Source: Nostoc sp. S4
GTDB lineage: Bacteria > Cyanobacteriota > Cyanobacteriia > Cyanobacteriales > Nostocaceae
DNA length: 64,000 nucleotides
NCBI GenBank assembly: GCA_029379225.1
Contig: JAQYWR010000026.1
Span: 1-64,000 of the forward strand
Reading direction: 5' to 3'
The position numbers and the translations under genes were made by a program. The notes beneath the pieces are model-generated. The model worked only from the letters and a program-made list of their open reading frames with translations, was not told where the DNA came from and did no database searches. Position 1 is the first letter of the stretch, and each line of letters begins with the position of its first letter. Positions 1-7,943 of this stretch are shown piece after piece.

Positions 1-28
1 CGTCCCTGAGTATTTCTACTCATTTAGG

Positions 29-193
29 TTAAACGAGTCGCACCCCAATCCCACAGCCAAGATCCAAAATCGATTCTCCTGGCTGGGGGTTGAGTAATTG
101 CAACAAGTCTTCGCCATATTTCCAGACAAAGGCGTGTTTATCTTCATACAGCGAAGTGTCCCAATTATTATTGAGTGTCGAAATATTATTCAT
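29..193 (-). pseudogene. N-terminal remnant of a class I SAM-dependent methyltransferase
   Basis: From an ATG at 193 a 54-codon frame reads WDTSLYEDKHAFVWKYGEDL and then ILDLGCGIG, the glycine-rich SAM-binding motif I of class I methyltransferases. It ends four residues later at a TAA. Family members of this kind are about 250 residues, so most of the Rossmann fold is missing. The N-terminal pattern is the one I associate with cyanobacterial trans-aconitate-methyltransferase-like proteins; that subgroup is inference. The break falls right after motif I, so a deletion or frameshift near position 40 is likely. Any further remains would lie left of the window. It is divergent from the LysR gene, with 156 bp between the two starts. 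Confidence 0.7.
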
Positions 194-349
194 AAAACTG
201 TGAAATTACAATGTGTTGATTTCTCAATCCTCAATCATCTGCTTGAGGTTGATGAGTGCCTAATCACTAGAGTAAAAAAGATTTTTAATCATGTCCAATA
301 TATATTTTCACCATAACTAATATTTTAAAGATATGAGTTCAGGTAACAG

Positions 350-1237
350 ATGGAACTACGACACTTGCGCTACTTTGTCATCTTGGCAGAGGAACTGCAC
401 TTTGGGCGGGCAGCAGAACGCTTACATATTGCCCAACCTCCGTTGAGTCAACAAATTCGGCAGCTAGAAGGGGAATTAGGTTTTGAACTGTTTCATCGCA
501 CAAAACGAAATGTGCAGTTAACAGAGGCCGGACAAGTGTTTCTCGGTGAAGTCCAGCAAATTATGAGGCAATTACAACAGGCAATCCAAGTCGGGCGGCA
601 AACCAGTCGCGGCGAAATTGGACAATTAGTGGTTGGCTTTGTGAGTTCTGCTGCGTATAATATCTTGCCAACTATTCTGCGAACCTTTCGTAGTTTAGTT
701 CCTAGTGTAAGCTTAGAGTTACACGAACTAACTACAGATCAACAGTTAGAGTGGTTGCTAGAAAGTCGAATGGATGTAGGATTCTTGCGTCCACCTGTCG
801 AAGAAGATAGATTTAGTTGGGAGATAATTTTTCAAGAGTCGCTGATGGTGGCATTACCTGAAGCACATTTGCAATTGAATCAATCTGATGTGTGTTTGGC
901 ATCGCTTGCCAATGAACCGTTTATTTTATTTCCCAGGACATTAGCACCAGGACTTTATGACTTAATCATTAGTCTCTGCCAGCAAGCAGGCTTTAGTCCC
1001 AAAGTTGCCCAAGAAGCTATCCAGATGCAAACAATTGTCAGCTTAGTAGCAGCCGAGATGGGTGTGGCGATCGTGCCAGCATCTTTGCAAAATCTACAAC
1101 GGATTGGGGTAGTTTATAAAACTGTACAAGAATCTACACCAAAAGTGGGCATTGCGATGATTTGGCGAAAAAACGAGACATCCCCAACTGTGCTGAAGTT
1201 TGTGGAGATAGTTAGACAACTTGCAAAGCAATTATGA
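350..1237 (+). CDS. LysR family transcriptional regulator
   Basis: DNA-binding regulator of the LysR family, 295 residues, the usual length. The winged helix-turn-helix is clear: ELRHLRYFVILAEELHFGRA followed by QPPLSQQIRQLEGELGFELF (residues 2-60), then a linker helix and the two-lobed effector-binding domain (about 90-290). The N-terminus resembles the CatR/BenM branch, whose members sense small aromatic or organic acids; the ligand here is unknown. The ATG at 350 is used because the conserved MELRHLRYF start of the family begins there. LysR proteins usually control a divergent neighbour. Here the divergent gene is a methyltransferase remnant, so the original target may be lost. No plain T-N11-A operator was identified. 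Confidence 0.93.
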   Translation: MELRHLRYFVILAEELHFGRAAERLHIAQPPLSQQIRQLEGELGFELFHRTKRNVQLTEAGQVFLGEVQQIMRQLQQAIQVGRQTSRGEIGQLVVGFVSSAAYNILPTILRTFRSLVPSVSLELHELTTDQQLEWLLESRMDVGFLRPPVEEDRFSWEIIFQESLMVALPEAHLQLNQSDVCLASLANEPFILFPRTLAPGLYDLIISLCQQAGFSPKVAQEAIQMQTIVSLVAAEMGVAIVPASLQNLQRIGVVYKTVQESTPKVGIAMIWRKNETSPTVLKFVEIVRQLAKQL

Positions 1238-1379
1238 ATAGAGGGTACGCAGAGTATTTACAAGATTAATTGGCAATGAATTATTATTCTAATTAATGAG
1301 TAATTCAATTTTGACAACTCAAAACTTGACTATTGGTTATAAAATATCCCATAAAACTGTTCGGTATGTTGCAAGTCTC

Positions 1380-1637
1380 AATGATTATTTTGGCAAAGCC
1401 TAGCTGTTTTTTTAGAGAGGTGAAAATTTCCGGCTGAAATCTTTACTGTAAGTGCATTTGAAGGATTTTTAGCAAAAATGAGATGTGCCAAAACTTTGAA
1501 AAGGTTGTAGGATAAGCCTTTGAAGCGTTTTTGTTCCACAAAAAACTTGACAAGCGATCGCTCAAACGCTACTTTGAAATCAGACCCGCCAAAACAGACT
1601 TCACAAGCCTGTTTTTGTAAGTCTTTCAAAGGCTAGA
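1380..1637 (+). promoter_or_regulatory. Probable CRISPR leader region
   Basis: AT-rich, gene-free stretch directly upstream of the first CRISPR repeat. The repeats end in GGAAAC on this strand, the usual 3' end of cyanobacterial repeats, so transcription should run left to right and the leader should sit here. The segment contains imperfect internal repeats built around CTTTGAA/TTTGAAG (for example near 1455, 1510 and 1570), which I would expect of a leader better than of a gene. An 83-codon minus-strand frame (1378-1629) covers it, but the product has no recognisable domain and its DNA runs up to the repeat, so I treat it as a chance frame. Confidence 0.4.
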
Positions 1638-1821
1638 GTCTCCAATAACAATTTGGAGGCGAATTAATGGAAACATGCTGTTTCCTCGGAGTGCCCTTTG
1701 GGAATGGAAGGTCTCCAATAACAATTTGGAGGCGAATTAATGGAAACTTTTCAAAATCACCTTTTACAGTCCCAAAAAGTGGATGTCTCCAATAACAATT
1801 TGGAGGCGAATTAATGGAAAC
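1638..1821 (+). CRISPR. Short CRISPR array: three 37-nt repeats, two spacers
   Basis: Three identical 37-nt repeats lie at 1638-1674, 1711-1747 and 1785-1821. Each starts GTCTCCAATAACAATT and ends TTAATGGAAAC. The two spacers, 1675-1710 (36 nt) and 1748-1784 (37 nt), differ from each other. The repeat contains a 6-bp stem, CTCCAA pairing with TTGGAG across a 7-nt loop. A further GTCTCC at 1843-1848 may be the start of a degenerate fourth repeat 21 nt after the third. Repeats are perfectly conserved, so the array is either young or kept. No cas gene lies in the window, so any processing must depend on Cas proteins encoded elsewhere. The subtype cannot be settled from the repeat alone. Confidence 0.95.
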
Positions 1822-1938
1822 ACCTTGGTTGGATTTGGGGGTGTCTCCTTAAGAAATTCGATATATAGCAATCTGATTTGATTTTTAAACATATCAAATA
1901 ATTTGCTAAACTCTGAATCATCATCAGGAGTAAGTGTG

Positions 1939-2562
1939 ATGTTTCAAGCCTTACCAAAAACAATCGCTTTTGAAGAATTCCTAAATTGGAAACCAGATGG
2001 CGGATGTTATGAACTGCATAATGGGGTAATTGTTGAAATGCAGCCAGTAGGCGATCGTGAAGAGATTAATGGTTTTTTAGCTGGTGAAATAACTTTAGAG
2101 TTTAAACGACTAAAACTTCCTTACCTCATTCCCAAGCAAGCACTAGTCAAGATTCCAGACAAAGAGTCTGGTTATTCGCCTGATGTAATAGTCATAAATC
2201 AAAAGAATCTTTCATCAGAACCGATGTGGAAAAAGTCCTCAACAGTTACTCAAGCTGCGTCGGTTCCCCTAGTTATTGAAGTCGTCAGCACTAATTGGAG
2301 AGATGATTATGCATCGAAGCTGGTTGACTACGAAACTTTTGGCGTTCCTGAATATTGGATTGTAGATTATCTAGCTTTGGGTGGTAGAAGGTACATAGGT
2401 AATCCTAAACAACCTACTATTTCCATCTCCTATTTAGTGGACGGTGAGTATCAAGTTAACTTGTTTCGGGATAATGACCAGATTGTATCACCTACATTCC
2501 CACAATTGAACTTGACTGCTGAGCAGATTTTTCAAGCTGGGCGGCTAGAAAATGAGTTATGA
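1939..2562 (+). CDS. Uma2 family endonuclease (DUF820)
   Basis: 207-residue protein of the Uma2/DUF820 family, PD-(D/E)XK-fold putative nucleases that are greatly expanded in cyanobacteria; their substrate is unknown. Visible family marks are FEEFLNWKPDGGCYELHNGV, the central SPDVIVI core (the active-site Asp of the fold), PLVIEVVS with the catalytic Glu, and DYETFGVPEYWIVD with the following Lys region. The frame is open from a TTG at 1903, but a ribosome site AGGAG at about 1929 sits correctly for the ATG at 1939, giving the start MFQALPKT. It converges on the U32 gene, and the two coding regions overlap by 6 bp at their 3' ends. A second Uma2 gene is at 33926-34480. Confidence 0.9.
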   Translation: MFQALPKTIAFEEFLNWKPDGGCYELHNGVIVEMQPVGDREEINGFLAGEITLEFKRLKLPYLIPKQALVKIPDKESGYSPDVIVINQKNLSSEPMWKKSSTVTQAASVPLVIEVVSTNWRDDYASKLVDYETFGVPEYWIVDYLALGGRRYIGNPKQPTISISYLVDGEYQVNLFRDNDQIVSPTFPQLNLTAEQIFQAGRLENEL

Positions 2563-5106
2563 CCGCAATGCAGATACTCCCATCGGCCCACGAGTTACGC
2601 CCAATTGATTTTGCAACTTCAACTCTCGCCACAGTTGGGAACCTGTAATTTCACCTTGCACTAATTGACGATAACAATGTATTGTTTTACTTACTTGTTC
2701 TGGTTTTTCATTTACAAACTCGATCCGGAAGTGACGTAATCCCAATTCGATGAGACGCTGTACGTACTCGGCTCCCGTTTGAGCAGTACCGTTAAATACA
2801 GTATTCCGACAGCCTGCATCTGCTTTGAGAACGTGTTCGCTACCTACACGGTCTTTTAATTTCACTTCATGCTTTTCACAAGGTCGTCCACAGTTTGTGT
2901 AATCTGTTCCTGTTGAAAGAAAGGCACAAAATACACAGTGTTCCATGTGAAACATTGGCATATGCTGATGGATTGTCACCTCAAACCACTGAGGTGGACA
3001 ACTGGCGAGCAAGTCTTCAAGTTGGTTAATATTTAAGTCATAGGATGCTGTTAGCCGTTCCAAACTATAGCGCTGCTGAAAGTAGTCTGCCGTTAAAGGG
3101 TTGGCAACATTAAGCGAAAAATCTCCGATACAACGGTCTTGGGCAAAGAATTGCAATTGCTCATAGTTGCGTATCAGATAGCCATCTGCCTTTGAAGCAT
3201 GTACTTGCTGCAAAATCCAATTTTCTCCCGGTTTAGTAATTCGGGGTGGTGCTACCCAAATAGTGGGGAGTAAGGATTGTTGTCTTTGTTGATGTACTAG
3301 CTGTACTGCTTCTCGGTAGGCGCGTATTTCTTCAAATTCACAGTAAAGTGTCTCAATACCAGCTTTAAGGGCAGCTTGGAGTTGCTTGAGGTTTCGTACT
3401 AGAACGATGAGTGAAGGAGATGAGAGAGATAAGGAAGATGAAGAGGGGAGTAAGTCTTGGAAGGAGACATTAGAATTTAATTGCCAGCGTTTGGGTTGAC
3501 TCCGCAATTCTTCCAACTGCGCCACGATATCTCGCCGCATTCGATTTAACTCACTTACGGGCAGCATAACGGTATCACAAAGGTGGTTGGTTAGTTCTCC
3601 CAAACAGAAAGGTGTATTACCGAGACGACCGAATTGTTCTTGTAAGCGTTCTGTATCTAGCGGTTTGGTATGCGCTTCCACCAGTGAAATTGCAGATTCT
3701 ACTTGTATGATATTACCGATTTTATCGCGAGCGATCGCCATCAATGGCTGACCAACTTCTCCATAAATTTCTAAATCAATCGGACGCTGGAATTGGGGAT
3801 TTTCGCCAGCAAAACTCTGACGCAGTTGCTTATCGAGTTCTGGGTCACTAGTTTTCCAAACCTTATCGCCTACATGCACCCGACGTAAGTTCAAATCACT
3901 TCTACCGAAGGTTAGCAGAGTTTCCTTACCTTTGGGCACTACACCATAAACCCGACCGCCTTCTTCCTTTGCCTCTGGATGACCGCAGTCAAACACAATT
4001 CCATCTCCCGGTTTAACAGGTGCTTCCAGTTTGATTGCTATCTGTTCGTTCTGGATGCGGGTAACTTCACCGAGATAAACGCCGCGTTTTTTACCAAAAC
4101 GGGCATGAACTAATTCTTGATTATTAATCCCGCCAAACCATCCTGTATACAGTCCACGAGAAAATGCCATCTCTAGGTTGTAGTGTTCTTGAGAAGCAGA
4201 AATTTGTTGTACCACTTTCCCCGCGTCCAATTCCTCCATCACCCGATCTAAGGCTTGACGATATACACGGGTGACATTAGCAACATACTCTGGGGCTTTC
4301 AAACGACCTTCAATCTTGAGACAAGTTACACCTGATTTCACCAAATCTGCCAGCACCTCTAATCCTGCTAAGTCTTGAGGACTGAGTAAGTATTTGCGTT
4401 CTTTCAAATTCACAACTTCCCCATCAGCAATTAACTCGTAGGGCATTCGGCAAGCTTGGGCACATTCACCTCGGTTAGCAGAACGTCCGCCTAAAGCCTC
4501 ACTAGTTAAACACTGACCAGAATACGCCACGCATAAAGCGCCATGAACAAAGACCTCCAAGGGTAGCGAAGTTTCCTGTTGGGCAATTTGCTGCTGAATT
4601 TTATTGATTTCTTGAAGAGAACATTCACGTGCCAGTACTACCAATTGACAACCGAGGGACGACTTGGCAAATTCGACTCCCGCCGCACTGGTAATGGTCA
4701 TTTGCGTGGAAGCATGGATGGGAAAATCGGGCGAGAGGTGACGAATGAGACGACAAATTCCCACATCCTGAACAATCACCGCATCCACACCTGCTGCAAT
4801 AATAGTGCGGAGATATTGCTGCGCTTGTGCTAGTTCTTTGGGAAATATTAGTGTGTTGACAGTGACATAACCTTTCACACCCCGACGGTGCAGAAATTTC
4901 ATCAATTGGGGCAAGTCTGCCTCAGTAAAATTTTGTGCCCGCATTCTAGCGTTGAAGCGATCCAATCCGAAGTAAATCGCGTCTGCCCCATTTTCCACAG
5001 CCGCCTTAGCACATTCCCAGTTACCTGCTGGCGCAAGTAGTTCAGGACGTTGAAGAGAAGATGGGGAAGAAGGGCATAGCCCATCGGAGATATCGCTTTT
5101 CATCAA
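2557..5106 (-). CDS. U32 family peptidase-like protein with DUF3656
   Basis: 849-residue protein of the U32 'collagenase-like peptidase' family. Family members characterised in bacteria (E. coli RlhA, TrhP/TrhO pathway) hydroxylate 23S rRNA or tRNA rather than cut protein, so an RNA-modification role is more likely than proteolysis. The N-terminal U32 domain (about 20-330) shows PELLAPAGNWECAKAAVENG, the signature region EVFVHGALCVAYSGQCLTS and GVTCLKIEGRLKAPEYVANV. A middle region (about 360-500) matches the DUF3656 type. The C-terminal part (about 560-840) holds a cysteine cluster around HCVFCAFLSTGTDYTNCGRP, suggesting an iron-sulphur site. Length fits the long two-part cyanobacterial version. 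It starts at an ATG at 5106; the following codon is also ATG. Confidence 0.9.
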   Translation of the reverse strand: MMKSDISDGLCPSSPSSLQRPELLAPAGNWECAKAAVENGADAIYFGLDRFNARMRAQNFTEADLPQLMKFLHRRGVKGYVTVNTLIFPKELAQAQQYLRTIIAAGVDAVIVQDVGICRLIRHLSPDFPIHASTQMTITSAAGVEFAKSSLGCQLVVLARECSLQEINKIQQQIAQQETSLPLEVFVHGALCVAYSGQCLTSEALGGRSANRGECAQACRMPYELIADGEVVNLKERKYLLSPQDLAGLEVLADLVKSGVTCLKIEGRLKAPEYVANVTRVYRQALDRVMEELDAGKVVQQISASQEHYNLEMAFSRGLYTGWFGGINNQELVHARFGKKRGVYLGEVTRIQNEQIAIKLEAPVKPGDGIVFDCGHPEAKEEGGRVYGVVPKGKETLLTFGRSDLNLRRVHVGDKVWKTSDPELDKQLRQSFAGENPQFQRPIDLEIYGEVGQPLMAIARDKIGNIIQVESAISLVEAHTKPLDTERLQEQFGRLGNTPFCLGELTNHLCDTVMLPVSELNRMRRDIVAQLEELRSQPKRWQLNSNVSFQDLLPSSSSLSLSSPSLIVLVRNLKQLQAALKAGIETLYCEFEEIRAYREAVQLVHQQRQQSLLPTIWVAPPRITKPGENWILQQVHASKADGYLIRNYEQLQFFAQDRCIGDFSLNVANPLTADYFQQRYSLERLTASYDLNINQLEDLLASCPPQWFEVTIHQHMPMFHMEHCVFCAFLSTGTDYTNCGRPCEKHEVKLKDRVGSEHVLKADAGCRNTVFNGTAQTGAEYVQRLIELGLRHFRIEFVNEKPEQVSKTIHCYRQLVQGEITGSQLWRELKLQNQLGVTRGPMGVSALRS

Positions 5107-5178
5107 ATTTAGGCAAGGTTAACTACCACCATAGTGATTTTATCTAAGTTAGTGGGAAATGGTGGACGTTTATCCTTA

Positions 5179-5355
5179 GCTCGACTTTATCCATTTTTTG
5201 GCAACCCGATCGCTATCACTCAAACCTTTGTGGGACAGTAATTTTACTTTTTGAACTTCACCGAATATGTATGATGGGGAAAAAGTATTTGCCGAAAAGC
5301 CAGGGTTTTTGCTGGATGAAGGAAACCAAGTTCTTAATTTTGGATAAAGTCGAGC
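5179..5355. mobile_element. MITE-like element with 15-bp perfect terminal inverted repeats
   Basis: The ends are perfect inverted repeats: GCTCGACTTTATCCA at 5179-5193 and its complement at 5341-5355. Both ends are flanked by TTA (5176-5178 and 5356-5358), as expected of a 3-bp target duplication. The 177-bp interior has no open frame of any length. This is the architecture of a miniature inverted-repeat transposable element that would need a transposase from a parent insertion sequence elsewhere. The parent family cannot be named from the ends alone. It lies between the U32 gene and the ferredoxin-MBL gene. Confidence 0.75.
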
Positions 5356-5430
5356 TTAGATATGGCTTTTGAGTGTTAAATCATGGAGTGCGATCGCCAA
5401 GTTTTATCCAACTTTCACTTACACTGAAAT

Positions 5431-6306
5431 CTACTTCAAAGACTCCATCAACTCAATACACTTGTGCATCTGCTGGCGCATCGTTTCCCGATCAGCATGA
5501 AACCTCCGTCCATGACCTGGTAGCACCCATTCAAAAGAGTAGTTAGCCAGGTTACGCATTGATTTAGTTTGTTCTGACCAAGAATACCAGCAGAAACCGT
5601 GGAATGCAGCCAATTGGTGCAAGTTTTCTGACCAAGCGAGATGGTCACCAGTAAACAGAAACTTGTTTTTATAAAGTAAAACTGTGTGTCCTTTGGTGTG
5701 ACCTGGAACTGGAATAATTAATAAATCCTCAGCCAAAGCAAATGGTTCAAAACCAGTTAACTGTATTTCCACATTGCGAGTACCCGTAGAAACATCATCA
5801 GCATGGAGAATGCGCTGACACTGAAAATGCTCAGCAAACTTTTGATGATCTGCAACATCATCGATGTGAGTTAGGTACATATAACGAATTCCCCCCATCT
5901 CTTCTAAACGCTTGACTAAAGGTGGCGTAAATCGGGGAGAATCGACTAAAATATTACCTTCTGGAAGTTGAATAAAATAGCTAGCAGCAGCGTAGGATTT
6001 CTCAGAATGATAGGCACAATGATAAACATTTTCTTCTATTAATTTGGGAAAACTTTCCTGAGCAACTTTGATATCTTTTGGTTTTTCAACTGTGCCAATA
6101 GAACTAGTAGGACAAGCCAAAAGTGCTTCCAGCGCTGCTAATCTTTCCGCTTCATTTGCTGGTTGATGATAAACTGCTGATTGTTCATCAACACGATAAA
6201 AAACTTCCGGAGTCATCCAGCGACATGTATCGCAATCAATACAGGTAGTATCTACATAAAAGTCGCCATTGGCATTTTGGGCGCGACGCTGATTTAAATG
6301 AGCCAT
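5431..6306 (-). CDS. Ferredoxin / metallo-beta-lactamase-fold fusion hydrolase
   Basis: 291 residues. An N-terminal [4Fe-4S] ferredoxin-like module (about 1-75) has CIDCDTC and a later CPTSSIG. It is followed by an MBL-fold domain (about 85-285). The first metal motif is degenerate, THIDDVADH instead of THxHxDH, but the later ligands are present: PVPGHTKGHTVLLY, FTGDHLAW and VLPGHGRRFH. MBL proteins of this class hydrolyse thioesters or phosphoesters or act in redox chemistry; the ferredoxin module suggests electron input. The actual substrate is not deducible. It has its own transcription unit, with about 270 bp to the next minus-strand gene upstream. The ATG at 6306 gives the start MAHLNQRRAQN; no other start fits the ferredoxin module. 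Confidence 0.88.
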   Translation of the reverse strand: MAHLNQRRAQNANGDFYVDTTCIDCDTCRWMTPEVFYRVDEQSAVYHQPANEAERLAALEALLACPTSSIGTVEKPKDIKVAQESFPKLIEENVYHCAYHSEKSYAAASYFIQLPEGNILVDSPRFTPPLVKRLEEMGGIRYMYLTHIDDVADHQKFAEHFQCQRILHADDVSTGTRNVEIQLTGFEPFALAEDLLIIPVPGHTKGHTVLLYKNKFLFTGDHLAWSENLHQLAAFHGFCWYSWSEQTKSMRNLANYSFEWVLPGHGRRFHADRETMRQQMHKCIELMESLK

Positions 6307-6542
6307 ATTATAAACCCCCTGCTGGGGAGTGATAAACCCTATATCACTACGCTAGCAAATCAGAATTCAGAATGACCTACGCCCCGCTGCGCTAACAGGA
6401 GTCAGAAGTCAGAATTCTGAAGCCAGAATGAGTCTATCAACTGGCTGATAAATAACTGAGTTTTTATACACATTTGATTAAATACTTACCAGAAATAATT
6501 AAATATTTTTTTATTTTTCAGTCCCTTACATCTTGATACTTC

Positions 6543-6570
6543 TGAATTTTGAATTTTGAATTCTGAATTC
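6543..6570. repeat. Heptanucleotide tandem repeat (TGAATTY x4)
   Basis: Four 7-bp units in tandem: TGAATTT, TGAATTT, TGAATTC, TGAATTC. It lies just downstream of the RDD-PDZ gene. Short tandemly repeated repetitive heptamers are typical of heterocystous cyanobacteria. The gap 6307-6574 around it also holds scattered GAATTC/CAGAAT fragments and no gene. Confidence 0.8.
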
Positions 6571-6574
6571 TCCT

Positions 6575-7939
6575 TTATGGTTTCTCCGGTGCAATACAAC
6601 ATCCTGCTTGAACGCTCAAAGAATTATTCTTACCATTTCGGTCAATTTCAAAGTTTAAAGTAGAGCCAAAAAGTGAAGATTTAATCAGTTCTTGTACTTC
6701 ACCAGTACGACTAACTTGTTTTCCATCTACACTCAGAATAATATCTCCTGGTTGCAGACCCGCCTTTTGGGCATTGGAATTATTTGCTACTGCTTGAACT
6801 CGAACTTGTGAATTAAGTTCACTCATCTCAATGCCGATAGAAGAATATCCCAAAAATTCTCTTGCAACTGGAGATTCGATTAAAGTATTGTTGCTAATAT
6901 CCAGCGAATAGTTGCGGAATATCTCTCCATTTACTCCTCTTGCAATAATAAAATTATCAGGATAATAAGTAGGGCTTGGTTGGTTCGTATCAACATCGAT
7001 AGGATTTTCTCCCAAAAGAACTAAACCCTTGGCAGAGGAACAAAGTTTCATATTTTGCCTGACAGTTTGAGTACCACCTTGGTCATTAGGCAACTGAACT
7101 ACCATAATTCCCGAAGAATCTTTCATCGATAGATATCCCACATGTTGATTAACTCCAGCAGCAAACTCCAATTTCCAATTTCCATTAATATATGTGTTAG
7201 CTTCAGCCAGTTCTAATTCAAAAATATTGTTAGTTTGTGAAGCACAATTATTGCTAGATGTGATATTTGTGGGTGCTGGAGAGGAGGCAGGGGTAGTAGG
7301 ATCGGGATCGGGAGTTGGCGTTATCGCTATGTCTTCTCCAGGAACTTGTGCCAGAATTCTTCCTGCTAAAATTGCTGCTACTGCTAATCCAATAAGAGGT
7401 TTCCAGGGAATAGTTACAGAGTGACCGCTGCCCTTGACAACCAAGCATCTGGCAATAATATCATGCAGAGCTTGTTTTTCTGGTGTGAATGCGGCCATCA
7501 GATAGCCAATAAAGAGAATAAGCAATCCAATAATAAATAGTAATCCAGCTAAAATTAAATAAGGAGAATCTTTATTTCCTGTACTTGCTGCCATTATTCC
7601 TATCAAGCCAGCAACTATCCAAATGAGAACACAAAATGATTTACTAAAGTATCTAGCTGTGGCTCTACTAAAAGATATTTTATTGCCACTAATATCTGTA
7701 ACAATAATTCCTAGTAATCTTTTCCCAAATGTGGCTTGCATTAAAGAACTCTCCATCGCTGCAAAGTAAGTCCAGCCAAAGAGAGTTGTAAAAACAATAT
7801 ACACAATTGCTTTCGGGTTATCTATTTTACTAGGTGCTTTTTCAAAAGTAGCAAGAAAGAAAAACAATTGTAGTAAAAATACATCAATAAAAACTGCAAC
7901 AAATCTTCTGCCAAAACTTGCATAGCGGCTTGTAGACAT
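6575..7939 (-). CDS. RDD family membrane protein with C-terminal PDZ domain
   Basis: 454 residues. The N-terminal RDD domain (about 5-165) begins RYASFGRRFVAVFIDVFLLQ, carries several membrane helices and the family motif MQATFGKRLLGIIVTD. A further membrane helix (about 180-195) leads into a proline-rich linker. The outer part ends in a PDZ domain (about 365-445), including NAQKAGLQPGDIILSVDGKQ. PDZ domains bind C-terminal peptides; RDD proteins are poorly understood membrane proteins. The gene starts 4 bp after the stop of the kinase gene and shares its RDD type, so the two proteins probably act together, for example as membrane partner or substrate of the kinase. The two RDD regions look like products of duplication. 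Confidence 0.85.
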   Translation of the reverse strand: MSTSRYASFGRRFVAVFIDVFLLQLFFFLATFEKAPSKIDNPKAIVYIVFTTLFGWTYFAAMESSLMQATFGKRLLGIIVTDISGNKISFSRATARYFSKSFCVLIWIVAGLIGIMAASTGNKDSPYLILAGLLFIIGLLILFIGYLMAAFTPEKQALHDIIARCLVVKGSGHSVTIPWKPLIGLAVAAILAGRILAQVPGEDIAITPTPDPDPTTPASSPAPTNITSSNNCASQTNNIFELELAEANTYINGNWKLEFAAGVNQHVGYLSMKDSSGIMVVQLPNDQGGTQTVRQNMKLCSSAKGLVLLGENPIDVDTNQPSPTYYPDNFIIARGVNGEIFRNYSLDISNNTLIESPVAREFLGYSSIGIEMSELNSQVRVQAVANNSNAQKAGLQPGDIILSVDGKQVSRTGEVQELIKSSLFGSTLNFEIDRNGKNNSLSVQAGCCIAPEKP

Positions 7940-7943
7940 ATCA

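Noticed and set aside
98-316. 72-codon plus-strand frame at the start
   Set aside because: It runs opposite the clear methyltransferase remnant, which matches a family; this frame matches nothing.
1378-1629. 83-codon frame on the minus strand before the CRISPR array
   Set aside because: It has no recognisable domain, covers repeated leader-like motifs and ends against the repeat; better explained as CRISPR leader.
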